Shown: positions 1 to 5,072, numbered from the stretch's first letter. The stretch is DNA of 11,892 bases from Christensenella sp. UBA941 (GCA_002293365.1 DBDD01000067.1:2025-13916), one strand, 5' to 3'. Numbers and translations are program-made. Notes: generated by a model from the letters alone, not told the origin.

Positions 1-66
1 TGTTTTGGTTCAGATAATCGCCCCTCCTTCGGTTTTGAAATTCCGGGGTATACGCGAACCAACACA
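1..66. repeat. Imperfect inverted repeat enclosing a Shine-Dalgarno-like run at the left edge
   Basis: Positions 1-11 and 56-66 are inverted copies matching at 10 of 11 positions. Between them, a CCCC run (21-24) can pair with GGGG (45-48). Read on the minus strand, the enclosed segment contains AGGAGGGG (28 to 21), so the fold could hide a ribosome binding site for a leftward gene. No ATG, GTG or TTG start follows it before the edge. The element is real as sequence symmetry; its function is inference. Confidence 0.3.
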
Positions 67-72
67 AATGAG

Positions 73-97
73 AAAACGGCTTCCGATGAGAAGCCGT
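73..97 (-). terminator. Hairpin with T-run: attenuator or terminator of a leftward transcript
   Basis: Two perfect 8-base arms (ACGGCTTC at 76-83 and GAAGCCGT at 90-97) flank a six-base loop. On the minus strand the stem is followed by TTTT and then C. It lies about 50 nt downstream of the minus-strand promoter-like pair at 136-165, so it may act as an attenuator in a leader RNA. On the + strand only a TTT follows two bases after the stem, so termination in that direction would be weaker. Confidence 0.5.
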
Positions 98-135
98 CGT
101 TTGAGTTCGTTATGCTGTTTCGCGGGAACGATGCT

Positions 136-165
136 AGTATAGCAGCCCGATCCTTTGTTTCGCAA
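136..165 (-). promoter_or_regulatory. Candidate sigma-A-type promoter, leftward
   Basis: On the minus strand a TTGCGA box (165-160) lies 18 nt before a TATACT box (141-136), giving matches of 4/6 and 5/6 to the consensus. Transcription would start near 129 and run left into the hairpin at 73-97 and the inverted repeat at 1-66. The target gene, if any, is outside the window. Confidence 0.4.
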
Positions 166-282
166 GGGATAAGTCCATGTAAAATAAGTTATTTATTTCT
201 CTTTATTTTATGCTCATTATAAGACAGCCTTGTTATTGATATGAAATATAATATCGGCCGCAACCATATTTTAGGAGGCTGC

Positions 283-429
283 ATGTCGCCCGCGCGCGCG
301 TATAAAAAAAGCCCCGCCTCGCGGCGGGATACGGCGTTAATACAGATAGGTATAGTCGATCATTTTGCAGTTACCATAATCTTTTCTTCTCTAGTATTAT
401 CCAACCGTTATCAAGCTATAATAACGTAA
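283..429 (+). CDS. Doubtful 48-aa reading frame before the DNA-binding protein gene
   Basis: The frame starts at an ATG preceded by a perfect AGGAGG (273-278), but the spacing is only 4 nt. A perfect TATAAT lies at 247-252 without a good -35 box. Against it being a gene: it contains the GC-rich stem of a strong minus-strand terminator (304-328); its last bases carry the TATAAT of the next gene; and the protein has a basic N-terminus followed by an arbitrary hydrophobic stretch with no family resemblance. It could be a leader peptide, but is more likely a shadow of the minus-strand feature in the same place. An in-frame upstream ATG at 241 has no ribosome binding site. Confidence 0.15.
   Translation: MSPARAYKKSPASRRDTALIQIGIVDHFAVTIIFSSLVLSNRYQAIIT
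304..328 (-). terminator. Strong rho-independent terminator
   Basis: Perfect CCCGCC (313-318) and GGCGGG (323-328) arms flank a four-base loop, and on the minus strand the stem runs into GC and then seven T residues (310-304). Its orientation fits only leftward transcription, although no conventional minus-strand gene ends here. It therefore implies a short leftward transcript starting between here and the + strand gene at 453. Confidence 0.75.
304..389 (-). ncRNA. Candidate short minus-strand RNA with tiny overlapping reading frames
   Basis: A promoter-like pair (TTATTA at 424-419, 17 nt, GATAAT at 401-396) would start a transcript near 389 that ends at the terminator of 304-328, giving an RNA of about 85 nt. 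It contains two tiny frames joined by an ATGA overlap: five codons (377-360) and eight codons (363-337, MIDYTYLY). The last stop lies only a few bases before the terminator stem. Neither start has a good ribosome binding site. The segment could be a regulatory RNA, a leader-peptide gene, or the remains of a larger gene. The terminator is the strongest part of the case. Confidence 0.3.
406..426. promoter_or_regulatory. Promoter of the XRE-like gene with an overlapping inverted repeat
   Basis: A perfect TATAAT occurs at 417-422 on the + strand, about 30 bases before the start of the DNA-binding protein gene; no strong -35 box is seen. The box is bracketed by CGTTAT (406-411) and ATAACG (421-426), perfect 6-base arms 9 nt apart. 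This is a typical position for an autoregulatory operator. The minus-strand promoter-like pair at 396-424 overlaps it, so one bound protein could control both directions. Operator function is inference. Confidence 0.4.
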
Positions 430-452
430 AGGCGATCAAAGGAGCAATGCAA

Positions 453-1064
453 ATGCTTGATCCGCAAATTCTGAGCCAGACCAAAAAGATGAATGCAAGC
501 ATAAACCCCGAAGTGACCAGTGAACGATTTATAGAGCTTTGGGAATCGCAAAGCAGAACCGCTAGGCGAAAGTTTGCTATGGGTACAGCAGATGCTACGG
601 TATCTAATATTCGCAAGAAAGGCGTCATGTCTCCTAAGAATGCTCTTATCTTAGGAGAGCTATATAATTACGATCCATCTTATTTGACCGGCCTTATAGA
701 TGAAAATCGCGGGTGGAGCGAACAAACCGCGAGACAATTTCTCGAAGCCGGGGATTTTATGAAATCCTCATTTAAACCAGCCGGGGAAAAAACGCGGAGA
801 ACAAACGGACAAGCAGCTCAAACAGAAAGGGCAAAATCAGAGCCAACGGTCAATCAAAGCTTATATCATTCGCAAATCCAGCCGACAAACAATAACCCGG
901 CTGCACATAATTTAGGAACGCCGCCAATCAACACAGGGGCAGTACCAACAATACCAGAGGAACAAATGATAACGATGATAAAATCGTTATATATTCGCGC
1001 AGCATTCGATCAAAGATCATTTGCCAATTTGGTGCATATCACAGGGCTTTTGCTATTCGACTGA
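453..1064 (+). CDS. XRE-like DNA-binding protein with disordered linker and C-terminal helix
   Basis: This 203-aa protein probably acts as a transcriptional regulator. Residues about 34-85 resemble an XRE/lambda-repressor-type helix-turn-helix: a TADATVSNIRKKG recognition-helix-like stretch, then SPKNALILGEL and DPSYLTGLID, the pattern seen in phage-type repressors. Residues about 105-167 are rich in Gln, Asn, Thr and Pro and look disordered. Residues 168-203 form a short amphipathic region that could mediate oligomerisation. The ATG at 453 is chosen because AAAGGAG (438-444) is 8 nt upstream of it, whereas the ATG at 447 is only 2 nt away. The gene has its own TATAAT and precedes the ADP-ribosyltransferase operon by 195 nt, so it may regulate itself, that operon, or the divergent RNA. 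No peptidase (LexA-like) domain is present. Confidence 0.75.
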   Translation: MLDPQILSQTKKMNASINPEVTSERFIELWESQSRTARRKFAMGTADATVSNIRKKGVMSPKNALILGELYNYDPSYLTGLIDENRGWSEQTARQFLEAGDFMKSSFKPAGEKTRRTNGQAAQTERAKSEPTVNQSLYHSQIQPTNNNPAAHNLGTPPINTGAVPTIPEEQMITMIKSLYIRAAFDQRSFANLVHITGLLLFD

Positions 1065-1074
1065 GCCAATATAG

Positions 1075-1087
1075 AGGCTTTGCCTCC
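1075..1087. repeat. Small palindrome after the DNA-binding protein gene
   Basis: GAGGC, TTT, GCCTC form a short perfect hairpin ten bases after the stop codon of the XRE-like gene. There is no T-run, so it is at best a weak terminator or an RNA-stabilising stem. The rest of the 1065-1259 gap holds a promoter-like pair and an untranslated leader, with no convincing gene. Confidence 0.25.
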
Positions 1088-1115
1088 GTGCCGCCTCAAA
1101 TAAGCCTACGCCGTC

Positions 1116-1145
1116 TTGCGTTCGTCCGATTTTGTAGGGTATACT
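1116..1145 (+). promoter_or_regulatory. Candidate promoter of the ADP-ribosyltransferase operon
   Basis: TTGCGT (1116-1121) and TATACT (1140-1145) are separated by 18 nt. The -10 box matches consensus at 5/6; the -35 box is weak. Transcription would begin near 1152, leaving an untranslated leader of about 108 nt before the GTG at 1260. The same TTGCG, 18 nt, TATACT design occurs on the minus strand at 136-165. Confidence 0.4.
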
Positions 1146-1259
1146 AAATAAGGGTGATGCTTTGAGCCGTCTTTTGCGCGCTGTGCATAAAGAAATGTAT
1201 ATATTAATTGCCTGTTTTAAGTGCGAACGAGCATAAGTAAAAATGCTGGAGGTTTGCCG

Positions 1260-1757
1260 GTGATACTGTTTCACGGAAGTAACATTATTGTTAAGCATCC
1301 TAAGCTAATCAAGCAAACACGCTTCTTGGATTTCGGGTTTGGGTTCTATATGACTGAAAATAAGGCGCAGGCGATTTCATTCGCTGAGAAGGTTTATCGC
1401 CGCCGACAAGAAGGTTCTCCCGTCGTCAGCGTATATGAGTTGGATGACGCCGTAGCGTTCGCGGATTGCAGTTTGCTGCGTTTCGATTCTCCCGATGCTG
1501 CTTGGTTCGATTTTGTGTATCAGAACCGCACCGGCGACTACAAGGGCGCGGCTTTCGACTTAATATACGGGCCTGTCGCCGATGATGATGTGTACGAAAC
1601 CTTCAACCTTTTCGCTGCCGGCGTACTGGATAGGGAAGATACCTTGAAGCGCCTGAAGGTTAAAGAATTGTTCAATCAAATGGTGTTTACGTCGCAGAAG
1701 GCTCTGTCGCATTTGAAATTCAAATCCACTTTAGGAGAGGATGGTCTGATTTCATGA
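1260..1757 (+). CDS. DUF3990 family protein, ADP-ribosyltransferase fold (putative toxin)
   Basis: The 165-aa product matches DUF3990 along its whole length. This family is placed with ADP-ribosyltransferase folds and is probably a cytoplasmic NAD-dependent modifying toxin; target and activity are unknown. Visible motifs: FHGSN at residues 4-8 (first catalytic strand, His5), DFGFGFYMTENKAQAISFA at about 24-42 (second motif, Tyr30), VSVYELD at 56-62, FDLIYGPVADDDVYETFNLF at 99-118, and NQMVFTSQKAL at 139-149 (third motif). The GTG at 1260 is chosen because CTGGAGG (1246-1252) lies 7 nt upstream and the protein then begins directly at the first conserved strand. An upstream in-frame GTG at 1221 has no ribosome binding site and adds 13 unlike residues. 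The stop overlaps the next start (ATGA), which shows an operon. Confidence 0.85.
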   Translation: MILFHGSNIIVKHPKLIKQTRFLDFGFGFYMTENKAQAISFAEKVYRRRQEGSPVVSVYELDDAVAFADCSLLRFDSPDAAWFDFVYQNRTGDYKGAAFDLIYGPVADDDVYETFNLFAAGVLDREDTLKRLKVKELFNQMVFTSQKALSHLKFKSTLGEDGLIS

Positions 1758-1993
1758 ACGATAAAAGATTCTCCGCTCAACTTCTATTGATTGTACCCAA
1801 GCTCGTAGAGCTTATCGTTGAGAAGACTGGCTTGGATGAGATAAAGGCGACGGAAGCCTTATACGCTTCTAAACTATACGCCCGATTGGAGGACGAGCAG
1901 ACAAAGCTTTGGCATCTAAGTCCGCTTGCGCTGTACGATTTATTTGCCGAGGAACGGGAGTACGGCACGATTACGTATCCAGAGGAGGCGTGA
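1754..1993 (+). CDS. 79-aa acidic helical protein between the DUF3990 and DUF3791 genes (putative antitoxin or accessory)
   Basis: This is a small acidic protein predicted to be almost entirely helical. Its core, EALYASKLYARLEDEQTKLW (residues about 35-54), is followed by HLSPLALYDLFAEE. It has no DNA-binding motif. As far as I recognise it, it belongs to the small proteins encoded beside DUF3990/DUF3791 genes, but I cannot give a family name. The start overlaps the preceding stop by ATGA. The nearest Shine-Dalgarno (AGGAG, 1733-1737) is 16 nt away, so translation probably depends on coupling to the toxin gene. Being encoded between a probable enzyme toxin and DUF3791 suggests it helps neutralise or target the enzyme; this is inference. 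Confidence 0.7.
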   Translation: MNDKRFSAQLLLIVPKLVELIVEKTGLDEIKATEALYASKLYARLEDEQTKLWHLSPLALYDLFAEEREYGTITYPEEA

Positions 1994-1997
1994 CGCC

Positions 1998-2204
1998 ATG
2001 AGCAAGGAGGGTAAGTTCCTAATTTTCTGTATTGAGGTCTATAAAGCTGAAAAGCATTTAACCGGGGCGCAGACACTTAGTTTGTTCAAGAAATATGATA
2101 TTCAGGATTATATACTGTCTTGCTACGAGGCGCTGCATACAACGGGTGAGAGCTATATCGTTGAGGACATTGATCTTTTCATTCGGGCGCGAGAGGCAGG
2201 CTGA
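1998..2204 (+). CDS. DUF3791 domain-containing protein (putative antitoxin partner of DUF3990)
   Basis: The 68-aa product consists of one DUF3791 domain: KFLIFCIEVYK near residues 6-16, LFKKYDIQDYI at 29-39, and the characteristic YEALHTTGESYIVEDI at 43-58. DUF3791 genes are commonly found beside DUF3990 genes and no activity is established for them. The ATG at 1998 is chosen because GAGGAGG (1982-1988) lies 9 nt upstream; the same frame can be read from 1926 but that would run deep into the preceding gene with no ribosome binding site. The gene begins 4 nt after the previous stop and closes the operon. Small size, acidity and linkage suggest an antitoxin or regulatory subunit. Confidence 0.8.
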   Translation: MSKEGKFLIFCIEVYKAEKHLTGAQTLSLFKKYDIQDYILSCYEALHTTGESYIVEDIDLFIRAREAG

Positions 2205-2209
2205 ACGAG

Positions 2210-2252
2210 CGTAACCGTCCGTTCAAACGCCCACTATTCAACAACGGTTACG
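2210..2252 (+). repeat. Perfect 9-base inverted repeat just after the DUF3791 gene
   Basis: CGTAACCGT (2210-2218) and ACGGTTACG (2244-2252) are perfect inverted copies separated by 25 nt, starting 6 nt after the stop codon. No T-run follows, so this is not a canonical intrinsic terminator. It may stabilise the 3' end of the operon mRNA or be a protein-binding site. The rest of the 2205-2320 gap holds nothing else recognisable. Confidence 0.35.
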
Positions 2253-2320
2253 ATTGGCAGGGACGGCATGATGGGCGAGCGAGTATGTTAGGTGGGACTC
2301 GCGCCGCACTCCGTATCAAT

Positions 2321-2356
2321 AAAAAAGGGGCGCAGCAGCAAATAGCCGCCACGCCC
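2321..2356 (-). terminator. Rho-independent terminator ending the long minus-strand gene block
   Basis: Arms at 2328-2339 and 2345-2356 form a 12-base stem (some G-U pairs on the minus-strand RNA) with a five-base loop, followed on the minus strand by C and six T residues (2326-2321). It begins 6 nt after the stop of the last minus-strand gene. It is oriented only for leftward transcription and insulates the convergent + strand operon. Confidence 0.8.
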
Positions 2357-2362
2357 TCAATT

Positions 2363-2680
2363 CTACATTTGAAAGAATTCAAATCCCTCCGCTTCAAGCC
2401 GCTCACGAACAAGCTCATCAATATCAGACTTGCTTATTCCAGTATACGCGCCGTTACTTTTTGCGTAAGCATATCCAAACGGATATTTTTCGGAGGATAT
2501 TAAGCTGTTCCCCTCAAAGTCTTTCATCGTACTAAAAACTTGATGAGTAAGCTCATTCTGCCGGGGGATATTGTAATTGTGCCTACGGTATTCAACATTT
2601 TGCTGACGATGATACAGCCTCTCAGCGAACCTATAAAAACCATATAAACCCAGCATAACAAGAAATGTAACAGCGTTCAT
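2363..2680 (-). CDS. Small protein with an N-terminal membrane segment, unknown function
   Basis: The 105-aa protein opens with a hydrophobic segment (residues about 3-19), probably one transmembrane helix. A basic stretch follows (FAERLYHRQQ, then RRHNYN), predicting that the remaining 80 residues lie in the cytoplasm. The C-terminal part, with SKSDIDELVRERLEAEGF, is helical and acidic. There is no recognised family. Its ATG overlaps the stop of the upstream gene by ATGA, so translation is probably coupled. It is the last gene of the minus-strand block, directly before the terminator. Confidence 0.65.
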   Translation of the reverse strand: MNAVTFLVMLGLYGFYRFAERLYHRQQNVEYRRHNYNIPRQNELTHQVFSTMKDFEGNSLISSEKYPFGYAYAKSNGAYTGISKSDIDELVRERLEAEGFEFFQM

Positions 2681-2907
2681 CCAATAGCCTCCACAATTTT
2701 CTCTAAAGCCTCATCTACGCTTGTAATGGCATCGTCTAGGGCTTCAATAGCGGCCTCGGAAATTTGGCCTCGTTCAGAGCTTTGCAAACTCTCTGGCATA
2801 TTATCGAAGCAATTTTGTTCCTCGTCTTTGACCGCTTCAAGCTTCTCCCTAGCTTCTTCTACAATGGTTTTGATTTCGTCCAGAACATCGCGTCTTTTGT
2901 TGTTCAT
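2677..2907 (-). CDS. Small acidic helical protein, mobile-element type
   Basis: The 76-aa product is predicted to be all helix with coiled-coil character: a basic start (MNNKRRD), a long acidic helix, a central DEEQNCFDNMPESLQSSERG element (residues about 28-47), and a second acidic helix with repeated EAL/DDAI units. Small proteins with this centre are familiar to me from Bacillota phages and integrative elements, but no function is known. The ATG is preceded by GGAAGG at a suitable distance. The gene follows a terminator (2939-2969) by only 31 nt and overlaps the next gene by 4 nt. Confidence 0.75.
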   Translation of the reverse strand: MNNKRRDVLDEIKTIVEEAREKLEAVKDEEQNCFDNMPESLQSSERGQISEAAIEALDDAITSVDEALEKIVEAIG

Positions 2908-2938
2908 TATTTAGCCTTCCTTCAATATTTTGCATAAC

Positions 2939-2969
2939 AAAAAGGCTCCAGCCATCGTTGGCGGGAGCC
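2939..2969 (-). terminator. Strong intrinsic terminator inside the minus-strand block
   Basis: On the minus strand GGCTCC, a C/T mismatch, GCCA, loop ACGA, TGGC and GGAGCC form a 10-pair stem followed by five T residues (2943-2939). It lies 33 nt after the stop of the gene at 3003-3263 and 31 nt before the start codon of the next gene. No promoter is recognisable in that short space. Confidence 0.8.
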
Positions 2970-3002
2970 AATTTGTGGAGCGGTAAGCTTTGAATATCGC
3001 CG

Positions 3003-3263
3003 TTAAACATCCGGGCTTTCAGTGCCGGGATCGCTGTAGGACTTGTAATAGGTCACATCATCTACGTTTTGGGCATACGCGCCGACACAAACTTGCTTGC
3101 CCTCTGGCCTGCAAGAATTGTACTCGGCGAAGCACAAGCCCGTCTTGGCGCCATCGGGACTTTGGAGGCTAATCATTATGCCGGGAAAATGAAAATCGTC
3201 GCCCCATAGCTCCGCAACCAGTTTTGTCCCGTCCGGGAGTGGTCTTTCAAATATGTTGCTCAT
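3003..3263 (-). CDS. 86-aa protein of unknown function, mobile-element type
   Basis: The protein looks like one small beta-rich domain: LPDGTKLVAELWGDD (residues about 9-23), PGIMISLQSPDG, then LCFAEYN and VCVGAYAQ, ending in TYYKSYSD. No signal peptide, membrane helix or catalytic motif is seen. The layout resembles short conserved hypothetical proteins of Bacillota conjugative elements, but I cannot name the family. The ATG at 3263 follows AAGGAG at good spacing. It is the last gene before the terminator at 2939-2969 and starts 13 nt after the preceding stop. Confidence 0.7.
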   Translation of the reverse strand: MSNIFERPLPDGTKLVAELWGDDFHFPGIMISLQSPDGAKTGLCFAEYNSCRPEGKQVCVGAYAQNVDDVTYYKSYSDPGTESPDV

Positions 3264-3276
3264 GTGGTCATCTCCT

Positions 3277-3471
3277 TCACGAAAAATCAGATTTGCGCAA
3301 ACCGTGGCGCTTCAGGTATTTTGAATCGCTGCTGCGATAGTTGTAGCTGCTGAGAAAATCACAGATCGTCCAAAGAAGATGCTCCTGCGAGTCGGGGCTG
3401 CTTTCCATCGACGGATCGTAGTTGAGCTTAATATATTGCGCAAGCGTCATGTCGTTGTTCAGCCTTGCCAT
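3277..3471 (-). CDS. 64-aa protein of unknown function
   Basis: This is a small soluble protein starting MARLNNDMTLAQYIK. It has a central helix around LLWTICDFLSSY and a basic C-terminus (KYLKRHGLRKSDF). I do not recognise it. The ATG at 3471 is chosen because GGAGGG lies 7 nt upstream; the longer frame from 3504 would overlap the preceding gene and has no ribosome binding site. It lies 22 nt after the zinc-ribbon gene and 13 nt before the next gene, consistent with one operon. Confidence 0.65.
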   Translation of the reverse strand: MARLNNDMTLAQYIKLNYDPSMESSPDSQEHLLWTICDFLSSYNYRSSDSKYLKRHGLRKSDFS

Positions 3472-3493
3472 TCGTTTACCCTCCGATAGCATG

Positions 3494-4399
3494 TTATTTC
3501 GCATTTCTCGCTGATCTCGCGCCCTTCAGCCCGGAGCCGCTCTTGAATCGAGGTTCTATGTTGGGGAAGTACGTAGCGCCGCAGTGTGAGCAGCGAGTTT
3601 TTTCATAGCACATAAACAGCTTCCCGCATTTACTGCACGTATCCACTTCGCCCATGATGCCCAATTCATCAATTAACGTGTGGGGCGATTGCCATTCGCA
3701 CATGTCAAACAATTGCTCGGCAAATCCGATATCGCCGCCGCATAATTCAATGAAGTCATACCGGGTAAAGAGATCGTCAACCTCATCGACGTATTCGCCG
3801 CCGTAACACACGCAATCAGGATGGCTATTGAAAATGTCCCGATCTTTGAAGTTCGAGAACTGCGTTGCTTGGAAGTCGTGAAGATTGGCCTTTTTCTGCG
3901 GCACATTTATGTCAACCTTTGCGCCGTATGTGTTCAAAAAATCATATACCCAGTCTTGTTCACGATCATAGCCAGCCATCTCGCCAAATTCGATCTCAAA
4001 TTTATAGGCGGTATCAATGACCGAGGATATGATCTCGTTATGGCTCCATTGCGGGTCGATTTTCCCTTCGGCCATGAGCTGGCCTACGATCAAGGCTATG
4101 TTGACGATGGATTCCTGCAAACGAACCTCACATGGAAAGAGCCGGTTGGGATTCTTGTTCAGCTCACGAACCACCTGATCGGTAGGCTCTTGATCCCAGT
4201 GACCGCCCGCAGAATGGCTCCATGAGATATAACCCGATGCGTCCAGTTCCGGGAAGAAGGCATTAAACCGCCACCCGTCGCCAATGCGAAGAAACTCCGC
4301 ATGATGGGGATGGACGGCGAGGCAAACATAACGCAGGAGGGTTTTGTCAGCTTTGTCGGGACGCTGGGTATAGATGTAGCCGGGGTTTATGTTTAGCAT
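3494..4399 (-). CDS. 301-aa protein with a C-terminal zinc ribbon, unknown function
   Basis: This is a soluble protein whose only recognisable element is a zinc-ribbon-like motif near the C-terminus: Cys255-x2-Cys258, a spacer containing Cys264, then Cys270-x2-Cys273 (CSKCG and CSHCG). A basic tail (KSGSGLKGARSARNAK) follows, suggesting nucleic acid or protein binding. Residues 1-250 are mixed alpha/beta, with Trp-rich patches near the start (GDGWRFNAFF, SHSAGGHWDQ) and an acidic middle. The ATG at 4399 is preceded by GGAG at 7 nt; upstream in-frame starts to 4501 would overlap the preceding gene and lack ribosome binding sites. The upstream gene ends 14 nt before. Role unknown. Confidence 0.75.
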   Translation of the reverse strand: MLNINPGYIYTQRPDKADKTLLRYVCLAVHPHHAEFLRIGDGWRFNAFFPELDASGYISWSHSAGGHWDQEPTDQVVRELNKNPNRLFPCEVRLQESIVNIALIVGQLMAEGKIDPQWSHNEIISSVIDTAYKFEIEFGEMAGYDREQDWVYDFLNTYGAKVDINVPQKKANLHDFQATQFSNFKDRDIFNSHPDCVCYGGEYVDEVDDLFTRYDFIELCGGDIGFAEQLFDMCEWQSPHTLIDELGIMGEVDTCSKCGKLFMCYEKTRCSHCGATYFPNIEPRFKSGSGLKGARSARNAK

Positions 4400-4413
4400 G
4401 ATTATACTCCGTT

Positions 4414-4728
4414 CTATAATTTTGAATATTCGGGAAGCGAATCTGGATCGCGGTCGAGGTTTCTTTGGATAATAGAGACTTCCTGCCATGTTAAATGCCA
4501 TATGTCCTCAATCGAATTGTGGTAGCCGGTCGCTATTTCCTTGTAGTTTTCAATTTTGCGGGTTACTTCGTCCTGCGTGGCAGCACTCGCATTGACGCTT
4601 TGCAGTAGGGTCAGCGCATCTCGCAATTCGTCTCTTATTTTATCGGCCTTGCCCATGAGTTTAATTGTTTCGACCAAAAACGCATCTTCGAGATAGAGTT
4701 TCATTTTGTCTGCATGTATGCCAATCAC
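4414..4728 (-). CDS. 104-aa helical protein of unknown function
   Basis: The sequence is almost wholly helical and charged (KADKIRDELRDALTLLQSV near residues 27-45, then TRKIENYKEIATGYHNSIEDIW). It looks like a small coiled-coil or helical-bundle protein. No membrane segment or known motif is present. The GTG at 4728 is used because a GGGGGG run lies about 7 nt upstream; the internal ATG at codon 9 has no ribosome binding site. It starts 13 nt after the previous stop and ends 14 nt before the zinc-ribbon gene. Confidence 0.65.
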   Translation of the reverse strand: MIGIHADKMKLYLEDAFLVETIKLMGKADKIRDELRDALTLLQSVNASAATQDEVTRKIENYKEIATGYHNSIEDIWHLTWQEVSIIQRNLDRDPDSLPEYSKL

Positions 4729-4741
4729 AATATTTCCCCCC

Positions 4742-5053
4742 TTATTCTACGCTGATAGCCATGTCTGTTTTGATATAGGCGAATAAGTCCATGATGCTGA
4801 ACTTCGATAGCGCAAGGCAGCACTCCATGATTCCAATTTGGAAATTGGCGGTCATGAAATGAGTTTTTCCTTGCCGCTTTATTTCGGCTTCTTCTTCGCG
4901 TATCTGCTCATTCGCGGCTTGTACGGATTCCTCCGTAAAGTGCTTCCAGCCATGTTCCATGAGGTTAGAAAAGGCCATGTTAAACGCCAGAACGCCGTAC
5001 TTGTTCTCAACAGCTCTGATCGCCTCGCGGTTATGGTTGTTGTTGCTTTGCAT
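4742..5053 (-). CDS. 103-aa helical protein of unknown function
   Basis: This is a soluble, mostly helical protein with a central acidic helix (EESVQAANEQIREEEAEIK, about residues 41-59) and a more hydrophobic C-terminal half containing IMECCLALSKFSIMDLF. No recognised domain. The ATG at 5053 follows AAGGGGG. It is the first gene after the intrinsic terminator at 5073-5094, with only 20 nt between the T-run and its start codon, so its expression probably depends on read-through of that terminator. Confidence 0.65.
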   Translation of the reverse strand: MQSNNNHNREAIRAVENKYGVLAFNMAFSNLMEHGWKHFTEESVQAANEQIREEEAEIKRQGKTHFMTANFQIGIMECCLALSKFSIMDLFAYIKTDMAISVE

Positions 5054-5072
5054 TTTATATCCCCCTTCATAA

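Noticed and set aside
1..222. + strand frame open from the left edge to a TAA at 220-222
   Set aside because: It runs through a T-tailed hairpin and a minus-strand promoter-like pair, its translation looks like non-coding sequence, and the first in-frame ATG (112) has no ribosome binding site. It could only be real as the tail of a gene from outside the window.
1053..1298. 81-aa minus-strand frame covering the gap between the regulator and the DUF3990 gene
   Set aside because: It overlaps the ends of both + strand genes, has no ribosome binding site, crosses a hairpin and a promoter-like pair, and its protein has no recognisable features.
1926..1997. N-terminal extension of the DUF3791 gene
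   Set aside because: It would overlap 68 bases of the preceding gene and lacks a ribosome binding site; the ATG at 1998 has GAGGAGG at 9 nt and begins at the domain.
3821..4225. 134-aa + strand frame
   Set aside because: Antisense shadow of the zinc-ribbon protein gene.
4400..4501. N-terminal extension of the zinc-ribbon protein from 4501
   Set aside because: It overlaps the preceding 104-aa gene; GGAG precedes the ATG at 4399 instead.
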